64,000 bases of DNA from Sanghuangporus weigelae (lineage: Eukaryota > Basidiomycota > Agaricomycetes > Hymenochaetales > Hymenochaetaceae), in assembly GCA_033182465.1 (NCBI GenBank), contig CP137321.1:1736001-1800000 (forward strand), read 5' to 3'. Below are positions 12,401 through 25,097 of this stretch, in pieces. The notes beneath the pieces were generated by a model that was not told the DNA's origin, made no database searches, and worked only from the letters and a program-made list of their open reading frames with translations. Position 1 is the stretch's first letter. Each line of letters begins with the position of its first letter. A program made the position numbers and the translations under genes.

Positions 12401-14578
12401 TAGCGACTCAGCTACAAGTGCCTTATCAGTTCAGAGCTCCAATATTATGCGACGGACGGCTTCGATCGCAAACTCTCTCAAAAATCTTGCTAATCAATAT
12501 GCGTTTCCATCCTCGGGAGATGAAGCCAATGTATCAACTGCTCACCAGGGCCAGAAACCGCGAGCGGATATCGTTGATCTCTCTTGTCCTCCATCACCTA
12601 ACCTTAGTCACGCAACATATTCATCACCTTATCCGCTTGAATCCTCCGATGCAATGAGTTCTTCGGACGCAAAGCCTGATTACGAACAGCACTCATCTTG
12701 CAACTTCCTTCCTTCACATGTAGTGCAGGCTCTCATAGAGGAAGACATGAAGCGACTGAGAACTCGACGGCAGAAAAGGACACAGCGACGGCATTATCAG
12801 CAATATGCACTCACCTCTGATGCTATGAACAGCCCCTTAGGCAGCACCTTCTCACACGATTCTTCGAGCAGTTCAGCCAGTATTCTGCTGGGCCTAGGTA
12901 CCGGTGTGGGGTTCAAAGACGTGCTTCCGCTGAAGAGCTCTTTTTACGATTGGTGTTGTGAGTATTTCACAGAAACGCAGATGCGTCAGCCAGAAGTCCA
13001 AGAGCCGGGAAGCATTCAGTACAATGAACAAATGTGGAGACAGCAGAGGAACGAGAAAATGGAGAAAGAGACTCTAGCTCAGGCCGACTTAGCTAGTGAG
13101 GAATCCATATGCAGTTTATTACATATGCGAATGTCTGATTTTTGGTTTAGAATACTGTTCGTGGGACAGGCCCATCGCATCTATTTCCCATAGCGGGCCA
13201 ATTTCTAGATTGTCATTCCACAGCTACGATCATCATTTGTTTGTTGCCAACGATACTAATATGATTAGGTATGTTTTCTTTTATTCTCCTCTCAATTTCA
13301 CTAACACTGTGGTATTAGTGTATACGACTGGTCGCGTCGCGAACGGTTGCTGGCATTCAATAATGGCAATCCTGCTGGAACCAGCATCACATGGCTGGGG
13401 TGTATCAACCAAGATGCGGGAGGAATGATAATGGCTGCGTCCTGTATGTCTGCGTTCCGCGTATCAAAGTATCATCTAACATCATTCTTCAGCGGATGGT
13501 ATCGTGCATTTATATCGCAATTATGATACTACCTACAAGGATAGACCCTTGCAAATGGTGACATCCTTTAGAGCGCTGAACAATATGCTCAATATCAGGC
13601 TGGGTAGTGGATTGGTGTTGGATTGGCAGCAAAGTCAAGGTCTAGCCTTAGCCGGCGGTGACTCAAGAACCATTCGCATTTGGGATGCTCATCGAGAGAG
13701 TTCAGCTGGGGTGCGTATTTGGCTTTCATTGCAATGGCTACGATAGGCTTGTTGTTGAAGGTACTTTTGATATGCAGGATTTCAGTACCCAGCTGGAAAG
13801 CCCCGTTACATCTCTGGCAACAGACCCTGATTCTCCCTCCTTATTCATCGCTGGTTTTGGAGATGGCAGCATACAAGTATTTGACAAGCGCCTCGACGAC
13901 AATGACTCGGTAGTCCGGTCCTATCAAGAACACTCCGCCTGGATACGAGGAATCCGTTGGCAAAAGGGGGCAATGAAGGACTTTGTCTCTGCAAGGTAGA
14001 CTACTTTCTTTATCGGACTCGATTGACGACTGACGTGGTCTTTAGTGCTGATGGAGAAGTGAAGCTATGGGACTTACGACGATCAAGATCATCTCTAGTC
14101 TCCTGGTCTCTCTGTCCAGATGGGCTAGCGGCATTTGATGTACATGAGCAGTGCTCTGTGTTCGCTGCGTAAGTCTTCCTGGTCCTTTTCTTTTTCTTTT
14201 GCCGACTAAGTTTCCCTCACTTTCATTCCGTGCAGGTTATCTTCAATTTCTCCCAGCCGTCACCGAGAGCAAACAGCCTATGTCCACTCACTGCATGCTC
14301 TTCCGCCAAATCAGCCACGCCTGCTCTCGAGTTTCCCGATACATAGTGGCATTCATCACCCATCTCAACGCGGAGTTCCTTCGGCGCCTTCCTCTGGTCT
14401 CGCCTTTCATCCGCACGAAATGTTGTTCGGAATTGGTGCTACAGACGGAACGATCCGCTTGATGGGCTGCAAACTTGCGGAACAATCTGGTCCTTCTGTA
14501 TATCGAGATTCTACCTATCATCGTATCGCGCACAATGGTGGTGGTTATTTTGCAACTATTCGCTCTGCTACGCCGTAA
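9477..14578 (+). CDS. KOG1: Raptor homologue, TORC1 scaffold (KOG1/Mip1)
   Basis: Scaffold and substrate-recruiting subunit of TOR complex 1, which couples nutrients to growth at the vacuole. Seven exons: 9477-13095, 13151-13268, 13319-13443, 13493-13710, 13778-13995, 14046-14168 and 14236-14578. The raptor N-terminal conserved (caspase-like) domain is clear: [39 protein letters not shown] and CVYIWDCSAAGN. Next come HEAT-type repeats (DPSPEVRTAALFALGTFMG), a Ser-rich linker and a C-terminal WD40 propeller starting near DRPIASISHSGPISR and including LAGGDSRTIRIWDAHRE and DGEVKLWDLRRSRS. The first 40 residues from 9477 do not look raptor-like, and ATG 9597 is an equally good start. The first donor is taken at GTGAGG (13096) because it keeps the frame into the propeller. 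Confidence 0.95.
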
Positions 14579-14775
14579 TCTTTTCTAATATGTACTTGTT
14601 CTGTAGCGTGTACTACAGCTAATTTCATCTCTACTTCGATGTTTATGCTTACAAAAGATGCTGCGGTCGGACTGAGTGACAAGGACATTCGTTATATTTG
14701 TACACTACAATCTGGGACAGCAATTCGATAGCAAGCAGCCAAGCCAATAAAACGGAAGCAAGGCACTATCAAGCG

Positions 14776-17700
14776 CTAAGAGAAGTACATTTTGTACTGG
14801 GCACTTTCGTGTAGGTTCTTAAAGTGCTCTTTGTATTCTTCGAGCGACTTCACGGCCGTCTCGTCGCTAGTATGTGTGTCAGATTCTTCTTTGAATTTTG
14901 GGTCGAAATGGTTCTTCGCCCTGGCACAGACGATGTCCGCATCTTGAAAATTCAATCAACCCTCGTGCAATCTGCAGGAACGAGTGGGAAAAGGAGCTTA
15001 CAATAAACCGGTGCGGGAATCGACACAGAACGCGTGGAGCGTGCATAGACGTGGCACAACGCGTAGCTTAGTTGTTGAATCCCATCTGGTCTGTTCAGGA
15101 TTCAAAATGGTTAACTTCATAGACGCATAGATTGAAAGATGAAAAGTACAAACGTGAAATTATTTTCATCGAGCAGCACATTGTAATGAGCTGGGCGACT
15201 GGTGCCAAGGAGTCCTCCGTGGCTCTGGAGGTAAAAATCGAACTCTGTCGGATGGGTCACGTCTGTGTCAACAACGGTTCCAGGTGGACAGTTTCCTGTC
15301 TTCCTATCACCGTCATGCGGCGACAAAGGGAAAAAGCGAACATGGTGCCGCTTTCCGACAACGACAACCGTTATTTGGGGTAATGGGTTGATTTCGAGTC
15401 TCTGGCAAGCGGCTGTATAAGCGAATGCGGCAGTCAGCTGGTGCGCAGAATGAAACATTTGACGGGTTGATCTTACCACGCAGCTTTGGGACCTCTGAGA
15501 AGGGTTCGTCAGATGGCACAAAGTAGAGGTCAGACAAAGATGCCTTACCGAATTCTAGAACTTGTTGAAACTGTCCTTCGGACACACCATCTGGAAATGG
15601 AGTGTATATGATCAATGATCAAGGAAGGAGAAAAAAGGCGTACCTCGGTAGAATACAATCCTCTTCGGGTTGATATTTGTCTTTCGCTCCTTGTTTTTCC
15701 GGTAGGAAATGTACAAACGAAGAACGTGCTGACAAATTTTAGTCAGTCAATGCTTGATGAATCCACCAAAGCGCGGCGTACGGCAGCCATTTCCTCCAGG
15801 TCCTCAATCATTTCTTGACGCGACGTCTATTGCAACTGGTAAACAGGTTGGTCAAGACAGGACAACAGTACGTGTTACCTGAACCCGTGGTGAAGAGGCC
15901 ACATAATATGCGGCCGTTGAGTCCACATTTCCGACGACGGCGGTATAAGATGGATGTCCTTTCGATCCAGGGGCTGGGTGGACGACATCCGCGCCCATCT
16001 GAGGACAAACAATTTAGCAGAACATTGCTATCAGCACAAAATGCAATTACCACTATGGTCGGATTTACATCATCTGTCAAATATCGAACTGAAGCCGCTA
16101 GAAGGGACGCGATGTTCAAAATCGGTGTCGAATATTTGAGTTGAACTTACGATCAGGGATGCTGTTGATACCGCCTATCAAAGAGCTCATTAGATACTGT
16201 TAAATGCGAGAGCATGATGAACGGTGTTCTCACCAAGCTTTACATTGATTCTATCACGACAGGATCAGCAAAGAGGAATGTAGAACGATTTTGCCACTTA
16301 CTTGAGGCAGACATTGGCATAGTACTGCTCTTTCGCTCGATAACATTTATTAGACCTGAGGCATTGGGTAGCAACTCCCGTCTGCTTCAAAATCAGATCA
16401 TTGTCGAACAAAGAGTATAACTCGCTTTCTCACGGCGCAATCCCCAAAACTGGAGGAACGGTCAGTTACTGGCCCTGCAGAGATAAAACCTTAGCTTACT
16501 GCTTAATTTTCTACGAGAAATCTCGTAATGTCAGGACCTTTTTTACGGCACAAACAGTGTCGATTACATACTATGTACATATCTGTTGCGCCCTCAGGCA
16601 ACACAACAATAACTAGACCCGGTGGAGATCCCTTTTGATGTTTGTGCTTGCTACCTACTGCCTTGAGACTCTAAGTAGGAAGATGGATATTTAAGTATTT
16701 GTCCTCAATGAAATTGCTGGCGCATACCTCGATAATGTTACCTTGGCTACCGCAATATTCGACTAAGGGGCGTTCGTCGTTACATTTCATACCTGTCATA
16801 TAATTTAATCAATATGATGTCTGGTTAAGCACAGGAAAACAAATATCGATGACGTACCGACTTGGCGGAAGCTGTTCACAAGTCCTTTGACCTACTCAGC
16901 AGTCATCAATCGATAGCAAACAAATCTCTTGCGATGCGCATACCATATCCCCCGCAGCTCTTTCATTGAAACGCTCTCTTCCTTCAAATATCACCACTAT
17001 CCAACCAGGTATATTCTTCGGATTATAGAATTCCATGTCAACCATCTATTGATGTGTCAGCTCATGAATTTCCATTCATTATATCGAATACTCACGTTCC
17101 ACGCGCCGTTTTGAGGGGTCTGCATAAGATAATTTCAGAATGACGAATTATTACACTATCGGTACATGCTTACAACAGATTTCTTTCTCCCTTTATCACC
17201 ATACTTTAAAGTTGGCGCTGGTAATACCCGCGCACGAGTCTGCATAGGACTCTCGCTCTGTGTAGTCAATAGAGTGTAAGGAAGGACAACCATTGTCATA
17301 CTATAATTGTTCACCTGCAGATGCATACCAAATTGTCGCACGTAATCCGACTGGCCGTAGCTGAGGACATTCAGTCCACTTTTGATGCTTTTCAAACGGT
17401 CAGTCGGACTCCTCGTAGCAAACGTCAGCACATCCTTGATATACTGCGGCTGCAAGCCATTCAGAAGTCGTATCGGGTCACGAGTAATCAAGAACAAAGG
17501 CTTACCGGAACTTGTTTCCGCATTATTTGACCCGGAAGCACTTCGCACAATTCAATCGGAAGTAAGGCACCGGAACCAACTTCGACGCAGGGTAAGTTGG
17601 GATACTCCAACGGTCTTCCCAGGACGCCCTCAAAATATCCAGAGACCGTCATTTCGCCCCCTTCGCGCCTCTTGAATCTCAACTTCGCTGCACCCTCAGA

Positions 17701-19128
17701 ACTTAATTTTTTGACGACTCTTGGAGTCTTCGACGCCTTGCCCGTCCGATCCGTGTGGATTGTAATGATACGAACTCCCTGAATGAATCGCTGCAGATGG
17801 AGACGTTCACGCGGGTTGAGACTGGCAAGAGCACGAGACTGAGCACGAGGCCTTCCTGGTATGCTGATATATTCAAGGCACAACTCGAGTAGCTTTCCAG
17901 GTTTGTACCTGAAATAATGACAACATTAGCAGGATAATCACGACGGTGACGCACACGACTTACATAGCACCTGTGGATATGTCAATATTTATCAGCATTT
18001 TTCCAATCGCAGGCCGAATTGATCTAAATAATGATACGAATTATCAACCAAATGATTAGACCAGACTTCACTGAGGCTCACTGGAAGTATCCTCGCCAAA
18101 GGACGATTCCCGAGCCGATCTCCAATTTTTCCTCATCTGTGAAAAACGACCGCACATTGAAGGGATATTTTCTGTAGGACACGAGAGTGAGGCAATGTAC
18201 TCTGCACTGATCAATGAAAATACTCACAGGGATGGCTCTTGTCTCACTACTACATTTAAAGCCTTGTCATAAGAGCCTTAGTGAATGCATGATCCACTGA
18301 TCAAATAGGTATACTTACCGTGATCGCGGTAAGCACGTCATTGTCGTGGGATTGTTTCCCCTCAAGAAAACGTTCCAAGACTCTGAAAGGCTATCAATCG
18401 GGGTGATCCCGCAGCAAGCGGGAGTGTAGCTTACACAGGATTAATCTCTGCGACTTTATTTAGTTTTATTCTATATGGCTTCTGATCTCTTGTAGCTTGT
18501 GCATCTGGACTTCTTATGTCCTGAAGGGTGACCTCAAACTAGCATAATAAATTTAGTCAGAAAAGGAATAACGACAGATTGAGAGACTCTGAACTTCAAA
18601 CGAGTTCTCTCCGTTCGGAAAACGCAATGTGGTGGCCGCAAAGAGATTCTTACGACCGTCATACACTGCACGCGGGGTAAAGATATTCGGCGCGACGTGC
18701 GTCTGTAACTGGGCAATGAGATCCATATTCAACCTTGCCGGTAGGGTCTTCTCCGACGGAGTGATGACTGTTGACGTCAAATTGGATAAAATCTAGACTC
18801 TGCAGTTGATATACGCACCAACTAAATATATCGATCAGGACTTTGAGACCTACAAGGAGAGAGGAGAGAACGCACCGTCATAATGTGAAATGATATTTTT
18901 CGGTATCGTCACGGGGAAATGATTCGTTAGGACAGTGAGCGCTTTACCAGAGGTGCCGTACGCCTTGCGCTTCACGCCGATGGTAGTGACGTGCTCGCTC
19001 GTTGAGGGTAACGAACTCTGGGGCGACGGAGCGGGGCGAATAAGTGGGCCGCCGCGTGTAGGCGGGCCTCCTCTTCCTCTGCCCTCTCCACGTCCCCGTG
19101 AACCAGAGTGGGATATTCTAGGGGGCAT
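14776..19128 (-). CDS. Argonaute protein (QDE-2/Ago family) with complete DEDD slicer site
   Basis: Small-RNA-guided silencing effector. The start at 19128 gives [20 protein letters not shown], an RG-rich tail typical of eukaryotic Agos, then ArgoN ([18 protein letters not shown]). The PAZ region follows ([32 protein letters not shown]), then Mid ([20 protein letters not shown]) and PIWI. Many introns, several very short. Catalytic residues are all visible: Asp in [12 protein letters not shown] (15989-15987), Glu in [13 protein letters not shown] (15814-15812), Asp in [12 protein letters not shown] (codon split by the intron ending at 15591) and Asp in [14 protein letters not shown] (14937-14935). 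The fourth residue is Asp, as reported for fungal Agos, rather than the His of animal Ago2. Also seen: [25 protein letters not shown] and [16 protein letters not shown]. It ends in MYFS. Head to head with HIS4. Confidence 0.95.
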
Positions 19129-19284
19129 GCTGCCACTGAAGGCCGAGATGAGATGGATGATGAGGGCTTATGAATGGCGCGGCAGGAAGGAAGCCCCAAT
19201 TTAATTCAAAAATAGAACTAATCTAGTACTAGTGTTACTTGATCTTCTTTGCTTACGTTACCTTGATGAATTCACACACAAATC

Positions 19285-19290
19285 GAGTCA
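19285..19290. promoter_or_regulatory. TGACTC core (Gcn4/CPC1-type) before HIS4
   Basis: GAGTCA, the complement of TGACTC, lies about 117 bases upstream of the HIS4 start in the region shared with Argonaute. TGACTC is the core bound by Gcn4/CpcA bZIP factors that induce amino-acid genes, including yeast HIS genes. The seventh base of the full consensus is not matched. Confidence 0.4.
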
Positions 19291-19329
19291 CATCCGCCAA
19301 TTTTGGCTGACGACGATCTCTTTTCCAGT

Positions 19330-19335
19330 CACGTG
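19330..19335. promoter_or_regulatory. CACGTG E-box before HIS4
   Basis: The flanking bases give GTCACGTGAG, close to the Cbf1-type site TCACGTGA, 72 bases upstream of HIS4. It could serve either divergent gene. Confidence 0.35.
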
Positions 19336-19406
19336 AGCTTCTATTATCCAATTCCTTCGTTCGTTTTCGCCTTCGCCAGCGCATATACCTAGCATCTCCA
19401 ACCAGC

Positions 19407-21993
19407 ATGTCTGGTTTCTCATTCCTTGCTTTTGTTGACAACGCCGATGCATCTCTCCTTCGTCCCCTATCAAGAATAGCTCCTCTTATTCTCCACCCAG
19501 GATTCGATTCCCCACTTTCATCCGGGCCTCACACGTCCTGCTTTATTTTTTCACAAAATGAATCGTCGGACAAAATAATTTCCTGGCTCGACGCCGGTGC
19601 CCAAAAAATCGTCATTTCCCTAGCGCGCGCTCCTGACCTCGTCGGTGTGATTCCTGCAGAGCGCTTGGTCCTCCTTCTTGACGTCGCGAACGTCAGTGCA
19701 GTAACGGACAGGATCAGAACGGGCGTCTCTGGTGTACTCGTACGTACACCTGCAGCAGATTCTGAATTCGTTGCGTCCATATCGCGCTTCTTCACCGGAG
19801 CGGACATTTATGTGCAGTCTACCGCCTCTCCTCTCCCGTCACTGGCTGCGATACGCCAACTCAAGAATTCAAACGGCATCTTTGTGATTCCGACTTCCCA
19901 GCTATCTATTTCCAACTCCGATTCTCTTCATCTCAATATTGCAGATGCCTTCCTTGCTCCAGCCACCACGGATCGTCCAGATGGCCTATTTCCGACGATT
20001 GTCGCTTCTCAGCAGGGCGGCAAAGCGCTAGGCCTTGTCTATTCTTCCCTTGAATCAATTAGGGAAAGTATTTTAACGGGAAACGGCGTTTATCAGAGCA
20101 GGAAGCACGGCCTCTGGAGAAAAGGAGAAACTTCTGGAGCAACACAGGAGGTGGTGAAAATAGCACTGGATTGTGACTCCGACAGCTTCGAATTCACTGT
20201 AATTCAGCATGGTTCTGGTTTCTGCCATCTTGGACGCCCGTCCTGCTTCGGCCAGTTATCAGGGTTATCTGCGCTCGAGAAGACTCTGCAGGCGAGGCTG
20301 CAATCTGCACCGGAAGGGTCTTATACGCGGAGGTTATTTGATGATCCTGACCTGCTTCGTGCAAAGATCATGGAAGAGGCCGATGAACTCTGCAAGGCGG
20401 AAACGAAGGAGCAGGTTACATTCGAAGCGGCCGATCTAATTTACTTTGCTTTAACGCGCTGCGTTTCGGCCGGTGTCAGCATAGCAGATATCGAACAGAA
20501 TCTGGATAAAAAATCCAAAAAGGTCACTCGAAGACCAGGGAACGCTAAACCTCAATGGTCTTCAAATACTGAACCCAGTGTAACCGCATCACCACAAAAC
20601 AAACCAGCAAATCTGTCGGGTCCCTCAGATGAGCCGATACGAATGCGCACTACTTCGCTGGCTGGCATTTCTGCTGCATCCCGCGCCGAGTTACTCAAAC
20701 GTCCTGTGCTTCGCTCGGACGAGATGATTGCTAAGGTTAAGCCCATTGTCGACGCCGTGCGGAAAGGTGGAGATGCCGCACTACTTGAGCTCACTGCCAA
20801 GTTTGATAAGGCAACGATCATCTCGCCTATCCTCCGTCCTCCCTTCAGTCCGGAAAGCATGGAGCTTCCAGACGAGGTACGAGCCGCAATTGACACTGCA
20901 TATGCGAATATCCGCAAGTTCCACGCTGCACAGACAAGCAATGCTCCTCTTATTGTCGAGACGAGCCCTGGTGTTGTATGTTCGCGGTTTGCACGACCGA
21001 TCGCACGTGTGGGACTGTACGTTCCTGGCGGTACCGCCATTTTACCCTCAACGGCTCTTATGCTCGGTGTTCCTGCGCAAGTCGCAGGATGCCGAGAGAT
21101 CGTTCTCGCAACCCCGCCTCGTCCAGATGGGAGCATATCTCCTGAGGTCATGTACGTTGCGCAGCTCGTAGGCGCATCGGCAATCTTGATGGCGGGAGGT
21201 GCGCAAGCTGTTGCCGCTCTGGCATACGGGACGGAGAGCGTACCGAAAGTCGACAAGATCTTCGGTCCGGGGAACCAGTGGGTAACAGCAGCGAAGATGC
21301 TCGTGCAGAACGACACAGACGCACTCGTGTCTATCGACATGCCCGCTGGCCCATCAGAAGTCCTCGTCATCGCAGACCACACCGCCAATCCAGTCTTCGT
21401 TGCCGCCGACCTCCTCTCCCAAGCCGAACATGGAGTTGACTCACAGGTCGTCCTCGCCACGATCAACCTTAGTCCCGAGCATGTCGAAGCAATCGAGTAC
21501 GAAGTTGATAGGCAGGCGCGTGCCCTTCCACGTGTGGAGATCATGCGCGAGTCGATTCCGAAGAGCATAATTGTCCATGCTAGCTCGTTAGATGAGGCAC
21601 TCGAGTTCTCGAATGATTACGCACCGGAACATCTTATACTCCACGTCGAACGAGCAGCTGACGCGGTAGATAAAGTCAACAACGCCGGAAGCGTCTTCGT
21701 TGGTCCTTATACACCTGAAAGGTCAGTCGGCTCCTCTTTTTGTTTCTGCCAAGTTCTTAATATTTAACGACAGTTGCGGCGATTATGCATCTGGAACGAA
21801 TCACACTCTCCCGACGAACGGTTACGCTCGCCAATTCAGCGGTGTCAGCACTCAGTCATTCCAAAAGCACATCACTTCTCAAGAAATCACTCGCGAAGGG
21901 CTGGAGATCCTCGGACCAGTTGTTGCAACTCTCGCCGACCGAGAAGGCTTAGGTGCACACGCAAATGCGGTAAGATTGCGACTCCAGACCTGA
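19407..21993 (+). CDS. HIS4: Trifunctional histidine biosynthesis protein HIS4
   Basis: Carries phosphoribosyl-AMP cyclohydrolase, phosphoribosyl-ATP pyrophosphatase and histidinol dehydrogenase in one cytosolic chain (steps 2, 3 and the last of the pathway). Two exons: 19407-21721 and 21774-21993, about 840 residues. Seen in order: an N-terminal region of the fungal HIS4 type; the cyclohydrolase motifs [25 protein letters not shown] and GSGFCH; the pyrophosphatase helix [16 protein letters not shown]; and the dehydrogenase blocks [42 protein letters not shown] (Gln and His zinc ligands), [11 protein letters not shown] and [10 protein letters not shown]. The second exon supplies [20 protein letters not shown] 338-codon open frame on the opposite strand within it is a shadow. 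A TGACTC core and a CACGTG lie upstream. Confidence 0.97.
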
Positions 21994-22265
21994 TCGGGAG
22001 GGGAAAAAGAACAAAATTCATGAAATGATCTTCAACATTGGATGGTCCTTGTTGAAATAGGATCTCCCGCATCGTTTTTAAAATTGTAGGGCCACAGACT
22101 TAATCCCATGGAAGAGATAAACGAATGTATATTACTCGTCATCGCTAAGAAGAGGTGTGTTGCACATAAGGAATAGCAATTAATAGAGCAATTTTTGGAT
22201 TCAAAGTCTATGATATGAGCGAACAACCCAAAACGACGTAAAGTCGTGACAGAACAAGCTCGACT

Positions 22266-23699
22266 CTAATTGGTCCTATAAAGCACACGTTTGGCCACTT
22301 TGACAATGATTGGAGTGTCGGGGAATGCCATGGTTTCAAGATTGGCGGCATACTGAAAAAAGGGTCAGTCCCAAAATACATATTCATTACGCACAATCAC
22401 TTACTGGTGTCGGAACATCAGCACCAGTTATACGCTCGACAGGTGCGTCTAAGTAGTCAAAGGCTTCGCTCTCAACAATCTGAGCACATATCTCACTACC
22501 GACTCCGAACGCTGGGAAACCACCCTCTACGACGAGTAGACTGAAGAACGGAATTCAGTAATCTGGGCGACGAAAGAATGACTGGATCTTACCGGTTAGT
22601 TTTCTTGACGGACCTCTTAATAGTGTCGATATCAAGCGGGCGAATGCTGCGAAGGTTAATGACCTCCGCTTTAATTCCTTCCTTCGCCAATTCTTGCGCG
22701 GCTTCAAGCGAATGTGTAACCATCTTGCTGTGAGCAACGATCGTTACGTCACTTCCCTCAAGCTCAACCTTCGCTTTCCCGATAGGCAGCAGGAAATTGT
22801 CTGACAAAGCCTCTTGTGAAACGGGGAAGGTGACACCGTATAACATTTCGTTCTCAAGGAAGACGACCGGGTTTGGGTCACGGATTGCTGACTATCATAT
22901 ACTCAGCCAGATAGTACAAGATTTAAAATTTCGGGAGTATACACCTTGAGCAGACCTTTGCAGTCTTCTGCAGACCATGGACTAATGACCTTAAGACCAG
23001 GAATCTGACCATACCACGAGGCGTAGTCCTGAGAGTGCTGAGCCGCTACACCAGCGGCCGCGCCGTTTGGACCTCGGAAAACAACAGGACACGGAACATT
23101 ACCACCAGACATGTAATAAGTCTTTCCAGCAGAGTTCACGATCTGGTCAATGGCCTGCATCGCAAAGTTGAAGGTCATGAACTCGCATCTGTTGTAACGA
23201 GCGTCAAATTCAGATACAGACGAGCAAAATAAAATGGGAGATAAATGTACATAGGACGTAGTCCGGCCAACGCAGCACCGACAGCGACACCAGCAAAACC
23301 CATTTCGGTGATGGGAGTATCTATCACTCGCTTCTCGCCGAACTTATCGAGGAGCCCTTTGGTGACCTGAACTTGATATGAACAACTAATTCTCGATGAA
23401 TTTGGATTGCGGTCTGACCTTGTAAGCACCGTTGTACCGCGCGACCTCTTCACCCAAGATAAACACCGTCTCATCTCTGAGCATCTCCTCCTCCATAGCG
23501 ACGTTAAGCGCCTCACGCACAGTCATCTAATGGAAAGTGTTGAGCGCATCTTTTGAGATGTAAATTCTCTTGCGTGGCATACCTGGTGGTCGCTCTGAGT
23601 TGCATAGCTGCGTGCAGATGCCAGTCGTCGGGCAGCAAGTGGTAGAGATCGTTTTGGACGAGCAAGCGCGGGCGCGAGACGAGCGAAGCGGCAGGCCAT
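22266..23699 (-). CDS. PDB1: Pyruvate dehydrogenase E1 component subunit beta, mitochondrial
   Basis: Beta chain of the thiamine-diphosphate-dependent E1 enzyme that decarboxylates pyruvate in the mitochondrial matrix. Start at 23699 ([20 protein letters not shown]) gives an Arg/Ala-rich presequence ending near SARSYAT. Seven exons: 23699-23583, 23526-23419, 23366-23251, 23188-22945, 22891-22593, 22540-22405 and 22352-22266. Seen: [106 protein letters not shown] and [14 protein letters not shown], all transketolase-fold E1 beta motifs. Further open frame upstream of 23699 is not used, since the presequence starts there. It is convergent with HIS4 and head to head with an SDR gene (145 bases). 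Confidence 0.96.
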
Positions 23700-23844
23700 G
23701 GAAGGGGAACAGAGAGAGGCGAGGACTGACGGTTTTCGTTCTTTGGGGAGGAGGAAGTAAGCCGGCATGTCCCGTCGATGATCACACATCAGCCGCGGTC
23801 CGCGGATTCTGATTCGCACTCCGCGCTCTTTAGCCTTGACTGCA

Positions 23845-24864
23845 ATGTCTGCTCAGCAGAAACCTGTCGTAATCATCACTGGTGCCTCCAAGTAACCTAT
23901 GCTCCTTTTAGACAAACCAGCAGATTATAACGATATTATTCAAATAGAGGAATCGGCCTCGCAGCTGCCAAATCTCTCCTGGAGACCTTTGACGCCATCG
24001 TTGTATCCCTCTCTCGCTCACGCTCACCACAACTCCTCGAGCTCCTCGAAAAGCATCCGTCAAATTTCCAATCCATCCAAGTAGACATGTAGCGGCTTTA
24101 TCTCAGTCTTGCATTTGCTTCATCTCAAGAATCCTGCATTTAGAGCGAATGAAGCTGCAACACGCGACGCGATAGCTCTGGCACTTAAAACATACCAACG
24201 CATCGATGCACTTGTTCTCAATGCAGGCGTGCTAGAACCTCTTGGAAGAATAGACTCTCCAGCAATCACCACCGACTCCTGGCGTGCGCATTTCGACGTC
24301 AACTTCTTCTCTCTGCTTTATACAGTCCAAGCAGCGCTTCCGGCTCTACGTGCAAGTGAAAAGGGCGGCCGAATCATATCTGTCTCGTCTGGTGCGGCGG
24401 TAAACGGAACTCCGACATGGGGTGCTTATAACGCAAGCAAGGCCGCTATGAACAGCTTCTGCCGGTCAGCGCCTTTATAATTAATGAAGCACTACAAAAT
24501 TCACAATCTTCGAAAATTTTAGCACGCTTGCGAACGAGGAATCAGATATAGTGTGTGTCGCTCTCCGTCCTGGGATGGTCGATACATCTGTAAGCATTCA
24601 CATGATTACATTCACAGTTTCTTTTCCCGAGCTGACCTTTTCGGCGGATTGAAGATGCAAGAACTAATCCGTACAAGTGGACCATCCAAGATGTCTGACG
24701 AGGATGTACAGAAATTCATCCGTGCTCACAAAGAAGGCAAATTGGTCAAGCCAGAGGAGTCCGGCCACGTAATAGCGTCTCTTTCTTTGAAGGCGTCTAA
24801 GTCCTTGAGCGGAAGGTTCGTCAGCTGGGATGGTGAAGAGTGTAAGGAATTCAGAAGATCATAA
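23845..24864 (+). CDS. Short-chain dehydrogenase/reductase
   Basis: NAD(P)-dependent oxidoreductase of the classical SDR family; substrate unknown. Five exons: 23845-23891, 23948-24088, 24144-24464, 24523-24589 and 24655-24864. Seen: the dinucleotide-binding motif IITGASKGIGLAAA, built across the first splice; the NAG motif LVLNAGVLEPLG; the catalytic Ser in GGRIISVSSGAA; and the YxxxK pair in WGAYNASKAAMN. After that comes LRPGMVDTS. The C-terminal part (ELIRTSGPSKMSDEDVQKFI, FVSWDGEEC) resembles the group that includes yeast YIR035C and sepiapterin-reductase-like proteins. Total length about 260 residues, normal for the family. The third exon is taken to start at 24144 because this restores the frame. 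Confidence 0.9.
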
Positions 24865-25097
24865 TTACTATGCACAGGGACCTTGAAGAGAAATACTATC
24901 TTGCAAACATCGTAAGTGCACAGAGCGTGAAATTAAGTTGCTTGTACACTCTTCTAGATGAATGATATCAATACGGTTTGTACTGTCACGAGAAGAGAAT
25001 TTATACAGGACATGACGAGGACATACAAAACGGGAAAGCTACGCAGAGAATAAGAAAGATCTAGAGTAAGAAATCGGAAGTCCAATCAGGTTTGTGT

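Noticed and set aside
20552-21568. 338-codon open frame on the minus strand
   Set aside because: It lies wholly opposite the histidinol dehydrogenase part of HIS4, whose family motifs are unmistakable; the frame is a codon-bias shadow.
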